The notes beneath the pieces were generated by a model. It ran no database searches. It saw only the letters and a list, made by a program, of their open reading frames with translations, and was not told the origin of the DNA. Position numbers and translations under genes: made by a program. From Diatrype stigma (taxonomy: Eukaryota; Ascomycota; Sordariomycetes; Xylariales; Diatrypaceae): 64,000 bases of DNA. Location: NCBI GenBank assembly GCA_022225965.2, contig JAKJXP020000001.1, forward strand, positions 1,240,001 through 1,304,000. Reading direction: 5' to 3'. Of the stretch, positions 36,189-45,476 are shown one piece after another. The first letter of the stretch is position 1; the number at the start of each line of letters is the position of its first letter.

Positions 36189-37079
36189 CTAGGTAAGAGT
36201 GGTATCCGGCCGCCCAGGACCACCACGTGCTTTGATGGCGCAGTGCCTCACAGCCTCCTCCACGACCCCGGCCAGCTCGGCAGGTCTACTAAGCATAGGG
36301 CTGTGGCTCGACTCCAGCCTCCGCACCGTCACATCCGGGTTCACCTCCCGGATCTTGGCCACGAACTGCTCCTGCACCTCGGGCTTGAAGACCAAGTCCT
36401 TCTCGCACACGACGAACCACGTGGGGACGTCCCCGAACCCGCCATAGATGCCTTCCGCATCGATGTTCAGGTACTCCGACATGGGCAGGAGCCTACCGGC
36501 CCACTTCTCCGCTTCCTCCGGCGCGAGGTCGTTGTAGAAGTTCTTGGAGAAGTTGGCCGGCGGCACGGGGGACCACCCGTTCGGGTGGACCAGCTCTGTC
36601 TGGACCTTCCCCAGCCGCCTCGCATAGAAGTCGCGCTTGTCCTCGGGGCTGTGCAGGGTGGTCGCCGTCACTTGGACGATGCCGATGACGCGTCCTACCC
36701 CCCTTGTCTCCTCTGCTTCTCCTTCTGCCGCCATTGCCACCGTCGCGCCTTGTCCTGAGAGCGCGGAGGGGTCCCGGGCCGTGAAGCCTTTGACGGCGCT
36801 GCAGCCGATAATGCCGCCCATGGAGTGGTTGACTAGCACAACGTCGCGGCCCGCGGACGTCTCCTGGGATAGCAAGGCCCGGACCTGGTCGATGCACTCC
36901 TGCCACGATTTGATGGGCTCTTCAGTGCTGCTGCCCCCCACGCTGCTACCGCAGAAGCATAGCTGCGGGGCGAGCATGCGATAACCGCGACCATCTAGAT
37001 GCGATATGAGGTCGTCCCAAACCGATGCCGGGTGAAATGACCCGTGAAGCAGAAGGATCGTAATCTCCCTGTTCGCCAT
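36189..37079 (-). CDS. Alpha/beta hydrolase (EstC/methylesterase-like)
   Basis: Predicted small serine hydrolase or esterase; substrate unknown. Single exon, 296 aa, starting at the ATG at 37079; the frame extends upstream but the fold begins right after this Met (EITILLLHGSFHPASVWDDL, with the HG oxyanion segment). The nucleophile elbow is VNHSMGG with Ser86. The likely acid is the Asp of VVCEKDLVF and the likely base the His of ESSHSPML near the C-terminus. The pattern resembles the AB hydrolase superfamily that includes plant methyl-salicylate esterases and bacterial EstC. GC-rich third positions contrast with the AT-richer flanks. It lies between the Zn2Cys6 regulator and a PKS relic, so a former role in a metabolite pathway is possible but not shown. 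Confidence 0.87.
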   Translation of the reverse strand: MANREITILLLHGSFHPASVWDDLISHLDGRGYRMLAPQLCFCGSSVGGSSTEEPIKSWQECIDQVRALLSQETSAGRDVVLVNHSMGGIIGCSAVKGFTARDPSALSGQGATVAMAAEGEAEETRGVGRVIGIVQVTATTLHSPEDKRDFYARRLGKVQTELVHPNGWSPVPPANFSKNFYNDLAPEEAEKWAGRLLPMSEYLNIDAEGIYGGFGDVPTWFVVCEKDLVFKPEVQEQFVAKIREVNPDVTVRRLESSHSPMLSRPAELAGVVEEAVRHCAIKARGGPGRPDTTLT

Positions 37080-38296
37080 TGTACTGTTGCGTACGTGATT
37101 ACGAGCAGGCAGCAACCTCTGCAGATTTCTGTAGATGAAGATGAAGAAGATCGGGATGTGGCTAAAAGAGGAGGCGTTCAGATCTTCGGTGGAGTTGTCT
37201 TCATCTATCGATTTATACCCCGGCTGTCCTGACAAGCTAGGGACAGTGCCTAGCCGTGGGAGCCACACTGTTTCTCCTATCTCGGCGCATTGCGTAACAC
37301 GTATACTATGTAGTGAGCAGCAGAACCTCGATGAATAGTTGAATTAAGGTCTAGGTTTGTGATACATATAGTCACACAAATATATCTAAATATAGCGATC
37401 TTGTGATACAGGGGTAGAAGAGATCGGTTTCGGTGGTATGGACTAGTGGCGTACATACAACATATATACAAGGTACATAAAAAGGGGTTGGATCCCAGAG
37501 TATACCGATGGGTACCCGATCTGCAAACACACACACAATACCATTTAAATACCCGTGAATTATATCCCGACGATGCCAATCTGCAGCCACTGAAGTCTGT
37601 ACTGAACTAGAAGCCAGGCAAACCAAGACTGGGAAGACGACGGGGTCGAGGGAGCTAAGACTTAGCTAAGTAGAATAGCATCACGGAGAGCATGAGAAGT
37701 GTATGTGAAACAAAGGCATGGACCTTTATTCCAAAGTTGGGACGAGCTTCGATGCCCGGGGACACTGAACGGTTGATTAGCAGGCGCGTAGTATGAAGGA
37801 CCTTGAAGATACCTTGTAGGAAATGGCTCTTCATAACTAGTAGCTACTTAGTAGGATCCAAGTGGGCCCGCCCCCTACTATGTATAGCCCCTCTCATATC
37901 AACCCCTTCGTCGATGATATGGAATATAATCATAGCCTGAAAACCATGAAGGGGACCAACTGCCAGTCTGCTTTCCTTCACCATGCCACGAAGGTTGGCA
38001 TTACCTTTCCCCATATTGTCGAAGTCTGGCAAAAGACAAAAATATAACAAAAACACAAAAACATACAACACCAGGGATTCGCTGGTCGTCACCGACCCAA
38101 CTACTAATCCGGCGGTATCTGGTTTATCTAGGGGAGAGCGGACGGGATCCCGAGTTCTCCAGATCCTATGGTCGTATGTGAAAGCCTTTGTTCGAAGTTT
38201 GGATTATAAAGACGCATTGTCACGCCTTGGGCGAAGCGCGTAGCACGGGGACAGGCGAGCCTCCCATCCTAGGTGGCTGAAGCAACGTCCACCATC
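37080..38296. other. Intergenic region, hydrolase / PKS relic
   Basis: 1.2 kb, AT-rich at 37300-37600, with the hydrolase promoter at its left end. No gene or recognisable PKS domain remnant was found here by eye. Confidence 0.55.
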
Positions 38297-39077
38297 TCAT
38301 CTACCAGCGCTAAGGGAGACGGTGCAACATTCTCGATAAGGTGCATTACTTGAGCTTGGTCGCTGGTACCACATGTTAGGGCTTGGATGTTGACACCTCG
38401 TAGCCTCGCTCGGAGAACATATCCAGATAATCCAGAAAGCTCCGCGCTCGCATATCCACCAAAGGATGGACCTTCTGAGACCGCTAAGTCCTTCTGCTAT
38501 GATGTAGGATGCTGCGAGATCGAACCGCACTAGCGGCCGTGAGGGCGTCGGGGGCATTCTTACCAGAGCCTGTCGGAGCTGAAACGTCACCAGTTTACTG
38601 ACATGTGTACCTTTGGAAAAACCCAGGAAGGGCTGGTAAAGCTTTGGATACGCTGGTAGCCGAACAGGGGCGAAGTGGCTTGATGCGTCTATCCCGGTAG
38701 TAATAATGTAATAGCCATGGAAGGCCTTCATGACCTCTCTGCCGAGCGCCGGGTCGGCATCAAGGACAAGGGATAGGCCGAACGAAGAGAAACTGGCACT
38801 CTTGCTGGAAAGCCCCATCCCTGGAGCCTTCGAGTCCTGCACATCGGTACGTCCCACATCGACTACCTAGGTGGCCTACTGGTGCCAGCGCTTGCACAGA
38901 CGCATGCAAGACGTATCCCCGAGCCGTGTCAAGTATGACGTCGAAGCCACGGCCGCGGGGCGTCATACGAATAAGTCGTTTGTCCAGGTCGGACGCGGTT
39001 TCTCCTAATGGGAAGGCAACTGGAGATACTGTGTTCAACGCTTGGTCGAGGGGCGCTTCTCGGGGGTGACATGCCAT
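38297..39077 (-). pseudogene. Relic of a highly reducing polyketide synthase (ER end to KR start)
   Basis: About 780 bp of minus-strand sequence resembling the junction between enoyl-reductase and ketoreductase domains of fungal highly reducing PKSs. Read 5' to 3': GRGFDVILDTARG (ER cofactor-domain region), LHASVQALAPVGHL, then in a second frame GRTDVQDSK and LVLDADPALG, then LGFSKGTHVSKLVTFQL (end of ER), VRFDLAASYIIAEGLSGLRRSI (KR Rossmann start) and, after another frame change, VNIQALTC. At least two frameshifts (near 38865 and near 38430), an apparent loss of about ten residues in the KR, and the absence of KS, AT, DH and ACP regions on either side show that it cannot encode a working enzyme. 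The genes to its right and left may be survivors of the same cluster. Confidence 0.82.
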
Positions 39078-39899
39078 GGAGTTCTATCTCCTGGTGGAGC
39101 CTACTACAAAGCGGCGGATGGCGTTCGGATTCCGGAATTGTGCTTAGGCGACAGAAAGGGGGCGGGGTTCGAGAACTGGGGTAGCACTAGGGGGAAGGTT
39201 GTCTGCATGTTTCGTTTCAGGGCCTGCCTCCAGCTACCCACTTCGTCGTACGTAAGACGATGATGGATGATAGCGACAGCGAAGCTGCTATTCGTACAGC
39301 GGCTAACCCAGCAGGGGTCATCGTACTGTAAGCCTGGGTCAATCTTAGAATTCGGTATCTTCCAGGGGTTACGTACAGGAAGAGCGAGAGAGCGAGACAG
39401 CGAAAGCGCGAAAGAAAGCGAGGGAGAGCGAGAGGGTGAGGGGGAACAGAGATAGAGTATGACAAGAAATCCTTCAACCATGAATATGTCACACTGCATG
39501 CGGTTTCCATTGGTCTCTTCACCGGCTGTTGACCGGCCTTGGCCCGGGTTTCCAGTCTTGAAGCTCCGTTCACTTGTCCCTCAAGCGGATGGTCGGATGG
39601 TCGGGTAAACCGGAGAGTCAACGGCTTCGCTCAGTGTGGGGAATAACCCCCCGATAATGTATTGAGGGCAATCGGAATTCGGAATCCACATCGGACCCCG
39701 GATTCCGCTAGTTTGACTGAGCAGGGGGGTTATAGGTATAAAAGGGTAGTCCCTCCCTATTACTTGCTCTAAGACTCTCCACTTAGATCCGTGATTGCGT
39801 GTTTCTTGGGATTGCATCTTCACAGCCCTAAAGGCTAGTTATTATCCTGTCGTTTTATCGTCCTCCTATGTAGCAGCTGATCTATAACTCTAGAGCAAC
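39078..39899. other. Intergenic region with the methyltransferase promoter
   Basis: No further PKS remnant recognised. A purine-rich GAGAGCGA-type low-complexity stretch lies at about 39380-39440. A TATAAAAG box is at 39737-39744. Confidence 0.55.
39737..39744 (+). promoter_or_regulatory. Probable TATA box of the methyltransferase gene
   Basis: TATAAAAG about 155 bp upstream of the start codon at 39900, the best core-promoter match in this spacer. Confidence 0.5.
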
Positions 39900-40903
39900 A
39901 TGGAGAAATGGGGAGCCAACGCTGCGAATGGGGATAAGTGGGGAAAGGAAACAGAGAAGCAGTTGGGTGCGACAGATCTCGAAGCGTGGAGGAAGGCGAT
40001 GTACGTGGACGCGATCCCTTGGGAATACGCCCGGTTTCGCCAGCTGCTAGAAGGGTATAGCAAGATCCCCCCGAACGAAGTCGAAGCGGAGATCTTCAAG
40101 ATTGTAAGTCGAGGGCATCCTCCGGACCCACCCCTTCTGTTACGTCAAGGACAATCTTCCTAACCGCCACTCTTGATCAACTACAGCGGGACAGAGCTTG
40201 GGAGGTCGCCAAATACCCCTGCATTGGATCCTTCACCTACGTGCGCCTCCTCGAGTTCGACGGCGGCGACGGCTCGGAGATGCAGAAGGCCATCGAGCGT
40301 CTCAAGGCGCCCGGCTCGCAAGACACCTTCCTCGAGCTCGGCGGCTTCATGTGCCAGACGATCCGGCAGCTCGTCGTCGAGGGCGTCGACTCGGCGCGCC
40401 TGTACGGGACCGACCTGCACGCCGAGTTCATCGAGCTGGGCTACGAGCAGTTCCGCGACCGCGAGACGCTGAAAGCCACCTTGCTGGCGGGGGACATGCT
40501 GCTCCCGGACGACGAGTACGGGGCCAGCGAGCTGGCGAGGACGTTCGACGGGAAGATGTCCATCATACATGCGGCGAACTTCTTTCACCTGTTCAGCTGG
40601 GAATCCCAGGTCGTCATCGGCGAGCGCATCGTGCGGTTCTTTCGGCGCGGCTCCGGCGCGGACAGCCCACCGGCCGTCTTGTTCGGGGTGCACATGGGTA
40701 GCCTCAAGCCCGGGGAGATCGAAGCTTTCAGAGTGTACCTGCACGATGAGACGACGTTTCAGTCGCTGTGGGACGAGGTCGGAAAGAAGACGAATACCCG
40801 CTGGAAGGTGAGCATGCAGGTCGCGCCGACGACCCCTAAGCCGAACGCTTTCGGCGAGCATTCTAGGATGATGCATTATGTTGTTAGTCAGGTGGCGAGT
40901 TAA
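39900..40903 (+). CDS. Secondary-metabolism-type SAM methyltransferase (AusD-like)
   Basis: Resembles methyltransferases of fungal meroterpenoid and polyketide clusters (AusD/AdrK type), which methylate a carboxylate or hydroxyl of an intermediate. Exons 39900-40103 and 40187-40903, GT-AG; 306 aa. Family segments: RDRAWEVAKYPCIGSFTYVRLLE across and after the splice, the motif I region DTFLELGGFMCQTIRQLV, then LYGTDLHAEFIELGYEQFRDRETL, IIHAANFFHLFSWE, and a C-terminal SLWDEVGKKTNTRW. The Gly-rich motif I is unusual: relatives I recall read closer to LDLGCCFGQD, so cofactor binding may be altered. The frame is intact and has a TATAAAAG box upstream. It lies divergently about 820 bp from the PKS relic, which supports a shared past role; no other complete cluster enzyme is present. 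Confidence 0.87.
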
Positions 40904-41902
40904 GTTGTTCGGTTAGGTGGCGGGATAGCTGCTCTCGATCTGCAAGACAGCTGAAGTAGGAAGGGAAATGAGAAGGTGCCATTATCTCATATAATGAATG
41001 AATGTACCACGGTATCGGGCTACCCTTTCCCTCCCTCCCTTCAGGTTACCAATAAGGATGCTGGCCGCGAGAAAGCAGCCGCTGGAGGGTGTAGAGGCCG
41101 ATGACGAGGAGGGCCGGGACAAGGTATATCGGCGGTGCGGACGTGGTGGGGCCGGTAATAGTGGGCTTATCACGGGACACCCGATACTGCTCGGTTGGTA
41201 AAAGGCCCTCTCCGTGCTAGGTACTCAAAACAAATAGAATGCTGGGCATTATCAGTTACGCTGCGATTGTTGGTCTACACATGGGAGGCCGTGGAAATTC
41301 TTTCCCTTAAGGGCTTTGACGTGCGATGTGGTATCGAACAAGTCTTAAACAACAGGAAATATAACAGAGATGCATGGGGATGGATGGGGATGGACGGTTG
41401 AAAGGCAGGGATACAATTTCCCCACGGAGTTACCGAACGACTCGCCGAACTCAAAGCAAGCTATTTATGATTGAGTCCTCTCAACTGCCCAACACACGCA
41501 CGATGGACACCGTGGTCTGTAGTACATACTTGGAAGGTCGTGATGGAAAGGGGATAGGTGGGAGAGCCAAAATGGACTGGAGATAACCAGAAGGGGGGCG
41601 TGGGGTTGTAGGAGCTGATAATCACACACGCTCGTCGGCACAAAGTATCAGGGGTGGGTTTATTACTATATTACTCGGGTCTATATCGTTTTAGACCATG
41701 ATCACCCCCAGTTATGTGATACAGAGTCAACAAAGCAATTAAAGTAAAGAAACCCAGTACTCAGCCCATTTAGCGACCTAGCAGCGAAGATAAAAGTGTC
41801 ATAAATCGTAGAGCGTCGTAAGTCATCCTATCGTACCCGTGATCCTTCCTTGTGAAAACAACAAACGCGAAGACTATTGACAGGCAATCCCATACATTGT
41901 GT
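40904..41902. other. 3'-3' intergenic region, methyltransferase / coiled-coil gene
   Basis: About 1 kb between convergent genes; only short open frames without family resemblance. Confidence 0.55.
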
Positions 41903-42762
41903 TCATGTCGTACTTAGAAGAGCTAGAGCACTTTTGAAAGCCTTCATAACTTCCGCAACTTTGCGTTGGGGGGGCCTCGTGTCAGCGGGTGGGCTTCTCA
42001 AAAGAAGAGGAGTCGGTACTTACGATGCTTCTTCCTCTGCGATAGGGCCTGCTCGGAAATACGGACATGTCTCTCGCGAGTTTGGAGTCTATGTTGTTGT
42101 TAAATACTTCCACCTCATCGCTGCATTGGAGGGGAACGAACCTCTTGACCGCTCTCTCGTTGTCATGGGCAGAGGAAGCAGATGCCCAGGCGTTGAAATA
42201 CTAGACGCAGAGTCGTCAGCAACTACCTACTACGAAGCGAGGCACAGCATGACATGGAACGATCTTTAGCTCCACGTACTCTGACAAGATGGTCGAATTC
42301 TTCCAGAAGCTCCTTTTCTTGCTCGTCGGCCTCGTCAAGAGCCTTCTGGTAGCGCGCCTCAAATTCATCCCAATCGAAGGGCACGAGGCGTCCTGGAGAA
42401 TTCGGCGACGGCTGGACCTCTTTCTGGCTCAGTCGTTTCTGAAGCTCTGGCGTCTGAGTCTGATATCGACGCCCCTGAGCATTACCTATAGATGCGTCCT
42501 GGTTCTGATCAGGCCTGGCGATCTGCGGCGGGTGTTGTGATGATGATTGGGGTTGAAACGACTGCGGGAACAACCTCACAGTTGTCTCCTCTTGGGGAGG
42601 TTCCAACCCAGGGTGCTCCGACTGATCCGACTGCTCCGATTGCTCTTCATCCATGAAATCAGTTGGTGGCTCCACCATCATTGATACATCACCATACCCA
42701 AACTCTTCCGTTGAAGGTCCTTTGACCGGAGATCTTGACCTTGGAGTGGTGGAAGTAGGCAT
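41903..42762 (-). CDS. Conserved small coiled-coil protein, function unknown
   Basis: Not assigned to a named family. Four exons on the minus strand: 42280-42762, 42142-42200, 42024-42070, 41903-41958; 214 aa. The phases agree and the small exons together rebuild one amphipathic helical tail, which is the main support for the model. Residues 1-120 are disordered, Pro/Gln/Glu-rich. From about 128 a structured part begins with PFDWDEFEARYQKALDEADEQEKELLEEFDHLVR, continues YFNAWASASSAHDNERAVKR across the splice and ends RKKHLAEVMK then AFKSALALLSTT, consistent with a coiled coil. The exon 3 acceptor could also be two bases upstream, but that frame loses the heptad-like tail. Divergent from atg14, sharing a spacer of about 1 kb. 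Confidence 0.72.
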
Positions 42763-43790
42763 GGTTCCAACACAAGCTTATGTGCGCGTGAGAGTATAAT
42801 GTGTATTGCAGGTATATCTGAGTTGCTGCGGCTGAAGTGTCTCGAACACTCCGTACTTAAAGGCAAGATGAAGTGACGCGTGACGCGCCTCGGAACCTGG
42901 CTTCGTTTACACGAAACCAACCTTCAACCTGAATTGATTGGACGAACTTTCTCAGTGACCAGGTGTCGTCTGGGATCACAAAATGTTATATGAGTTTTTT
43001 GTGAATTTATCTCATTTATTCAACGGTTTGGATCGCGTTGCTGTCTCTTGCAGGTGGTGTTTCTTGCTGTCCCTTGCTGCCCGAACCTGGATTCCTGGAA
43101 CGATCAAAAGGGGTGGGTGGCGGCGTGGCGCTTGTCTGCCATCTGGTGCATGCATGTCTGAACCTTGGATTTCTAGGGGCCGACCTGCGCCTTCCCGTTC
43201 TAGGCATAGCCAGTTAGACTAGTAGGTGCCTGTAAAGTGGGTATAGTCGCAAAGCTTGGACAGACCTGGAACATCCAGTCAGCCAGTGGGCAATGGATTG
43301 ATCTCATACATACACCCCTTTGGCCTTCGACGTCACAGGACCTCACTAACAGCTCCTAATACTGTACCTAATTGAGCCTTCCACTGCAGTTGGTTACCTG
43401 CCTGCCTGCCTGCCTGCCTGCCACCCCTGACACGCCGACTGACCTTCGCTATCAGAAGACCGAAATCGCATTTGACCACAACCACAACCACAACAATAAC
43501 CATTACTAAGAGTGTAAATTATAAATACTCGTTCTCACTGTCAACGGCCTCGGGACTTGGCTACTGTGCTTACTCTACCTCCACCTATTCTACCAGTCTA
43601 CTTGCTCTATCCATACGACAGACTATGCTTGAGAAGTAGAGATCGACATGCTGCTCTTTCACGTTGCCGACGACTTATTAACCAGCCCAAACTACCGGAC
43701 TGTCAAGCATCGACCTTAAAACGAGACGCTAGAGGGACGCAGCCAGATCCAGAAGCAGGCTTCTACTGTGACAACGTCCCCGACTTGACG
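42763..43790. promoter_or_regulatory. Divergent promoter region, coiled-coil gene / atg14
   Basis: About 1 kb between divergent genes. It contains a (CCTG)6 tract at 43397-43420 and an (ACCACA)n-like stretch near 43475-43500. The 234 nt before the atg14 ATG are open in frame but do not resemble Atg14, so they are treated as leader. Confidence 0.5.
43397..43420. repeat. (CCTG)6 microsatellite
   Basis: Six consecutive CCTG units upstream of atg14. Confidence 0.88.
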
Positions 43791-45476
43791 ATGAGCTGCG
43801 ATATCTGCCAGCGGGCGCACCACCCGAAGAAGCTCCCGTTTTACTGTGTCGTAGATGCCCGGAATGCCTTGTACGAAGGACGCCTCGCGAATGCTGGCGT
43901 TCTCATTGAGGCCGATGAACTCCAGTCTCGAATCAACAAACTCCTGTCCGACAACGACGTAAGCGCAAATGCTCCTGCGACCGACCAATCATCACAAATC
44001 TATCTGGAGAACTGCGCTTCGGAGGAACGTAGGGCCAGAGAGAGGACAGAGCGTATCATGGCCTCTGCCGATAAACTCCGCGATGAAGTTGCAGCGGCAA
44101 AGCGGGAAATAGAGGAGCGGAAGGCGGCCATCGCCCGCAAGAAGTCCGACCATGCGACGGCATCCCAAGGTGTTCCCGCACGTTGGAATCGGCAACTCGA
44201 TGAATCCAGGAAGGCCATCAAGATGACCAAGTATACATGGGACAGAGAATACGAAGCAATGACGCAGTACAGAGCTGCGCTCTGTATGGAAGTAGCTAAG
44301 CTTTACAGACTACAGCGCGTCAGGCGCGGGAATCCTGCTCGTTATGAATACAAGATTGGCGGCATCGACATCATCGATCTACATCGTTTAAACAGTGAGT
44401 TATATCCGCGTCGTCCTACGGTGCTTGCCGAAGTCGAACTAGGGCTAATGTCTATAGATGCGCAACCCGAATTAATATCTGCATATCTGGCGCACATGAC
44501 ACATTTACTATGGTTAACGTCGCATTACCTAGCGATTCGCCTCCCAGCAGAAATCACCCTCCCGCATAACGACTATCCACGCCCAACCATATTCTCGCTA
44601 CCGTCTTCCTATCACCATGGCGACATACCATTTCCTGGCACTTCTCTTCTGCCTCCCGACAATCTAGATCGTCAATTCCACCACGTGCCGCACCCTCGAC
44701 CCCTTTTCATAGAAAAGAGCCTACCCACCCTCGCCAAAGAGGATTCGGCAGCGTACAATGCGTTCATTGAGGCCGTTTGTCTCCTGTCATATGACATTGT
44801 CTGGTTATGCCGTACACAAGGTGTGCCCGTTGGTGTCGACAGCAGCAGCAATAACCTCGAGGATTTCTTCTCGCTCGGCCGCAACATGTACAATCTCCTG
44901 ATGACCTCGAACCTGCAGCGCAACCCCCACCATATTGCCGATGCGGCGTCCGCGGCGCGCACGGGGGGCGTTGTTGCTAATGGCAGCCACCACGACCCCG
45001 CCGCCGAGCTCGCCAAGGCGGTCCCGCGGATGGGCCTGTATTCCCACGGTACGGCGCATACCTTTCTGGGCAGCGCCGCGGGCAACGAACTAACGCGCGG
45101 CTTCCGGATGCCGAACCCCGTCAAGCTGGCGGACCGGCTGCGGACCGGGCTGGCGTACGAGAACCCCGCGCGCGACTGGGAGCTGATCGAGAACGAGGGG
45201 GGCGGTGCCGGTGGCGCGCCGGAAGACGCGTTCGACGATGGCGTCCTGGTCGGCGGCGCGGCCCCAAAGCCGAGGATGGGCGAGCGAGGGGGCCGCTTCA
45301 GCGGCATGGAGAGCTACATGAGCGTCAACACTGTGAGAAGTGGAGTTGGCGGCGGAGCTGACGCAGCGGCGGCGGCTAGAGCGCCGAATGGAGACGGCGG
45401 TGCGACTTCGACTAAGGGTCGGGAAAAGGAGCGCGAGAAGGGCACTAGCGGCTGGATGAAGATCAAGCCTAGATAG
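43791..45476 (+). CDS. atg14: Autophagy protein Atg14 (Barkor-like PI3-kinase complex I subunit)
   Basis: Subunit that directs the Vps34-Vps15-Atg6 lipid kinase to the autophagosome assembly site. Exons 43791-44394 and 44458-45476; 540 aa. The 63-nt intron (GTGAGT...CTATAG) contains no stop and is a multiple of three, so the frame reads through it; splicing joins RLN to NAQPELISA, matching relatives, while the unspliced 21 residues do not fit. The start ATG at 43791 opens with the N-terminal Cys motif MSCDICQRAHHPKKLPFYC; the open frame reaches further upstream but without similarity. A coiled coil lies at about 85-170 (RARERTERI...AAAKREIEERKAAIARKK). The middle has LLWLTSHYLAIRLPAEITLPHNDYPRPTIF, a Vps38/Atg14 family block, and VCLLSYDIVWLCRTQG. 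The C-terminal 150 residues are Gly/Ala-rich, more GC-rich in codon use, ending SGWMKIKPR. Confidence 0.87.
   Translation: MSCDICQRAHHPKKLPFYCVVDARNALYEGRLANAGVLIEADELQSRINKLLSDNDVSANAPATDQSSQIYLENCASEERRARERTERIMASADKLRDEVAAAKREIEERKAAIARKKSDHATASQGVPARWNRQLDESRKAIKMTKYTWDREYEAMTQYRAALCMEVAKLYRLQRVRRGNPARYEYKIGGIDIIDLHRLNSELYPRRPTVLAEVELGLMSIDAQPELISAYLAHMTHLLWLTSHYLAIRLPAEITLPHNDYPRPTIFSLPSSYHHGDIPFPGTSLLPPDNLDRQFHHVPHPRPLFIEKSLPTLAKEDSAAYNAFIEAVCLLSYDIVWLCRTQGVPVGVDSSSNNLEDFFSLGRNMYNLLMTSNLQRNPHHIADAASAARTGGVVANGSHHDPAAELAKAVPRMGLYSHGTAHTFLGSAAGNELTRGFRMPNPVKLADRLRTGLAYENPARDWELIENEGGGAGGAPEDAFDDGVLVGGAAPKPRMGERGGRFSGMESYMSVNTVRSGVGGGADAAAAARAPNGDGGATSTKGREKEREKGTSGWMKIKPR

Noticed and set aside
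37080..37268. Upstream extension of the alpha/beta hydrolase frame
   Set aside because: The fold starts immediately after the Met at 37079; the extension is AT-rich and adds no domain or signal peptide.
43557..43790. N-terminal extension of Atg14 upstream of MSCDIC
   Set aside because: The frame is open but the peptide has no resemblance to Atg14, and the Cys motif normally lies at the very N-terminus; treated as leader.
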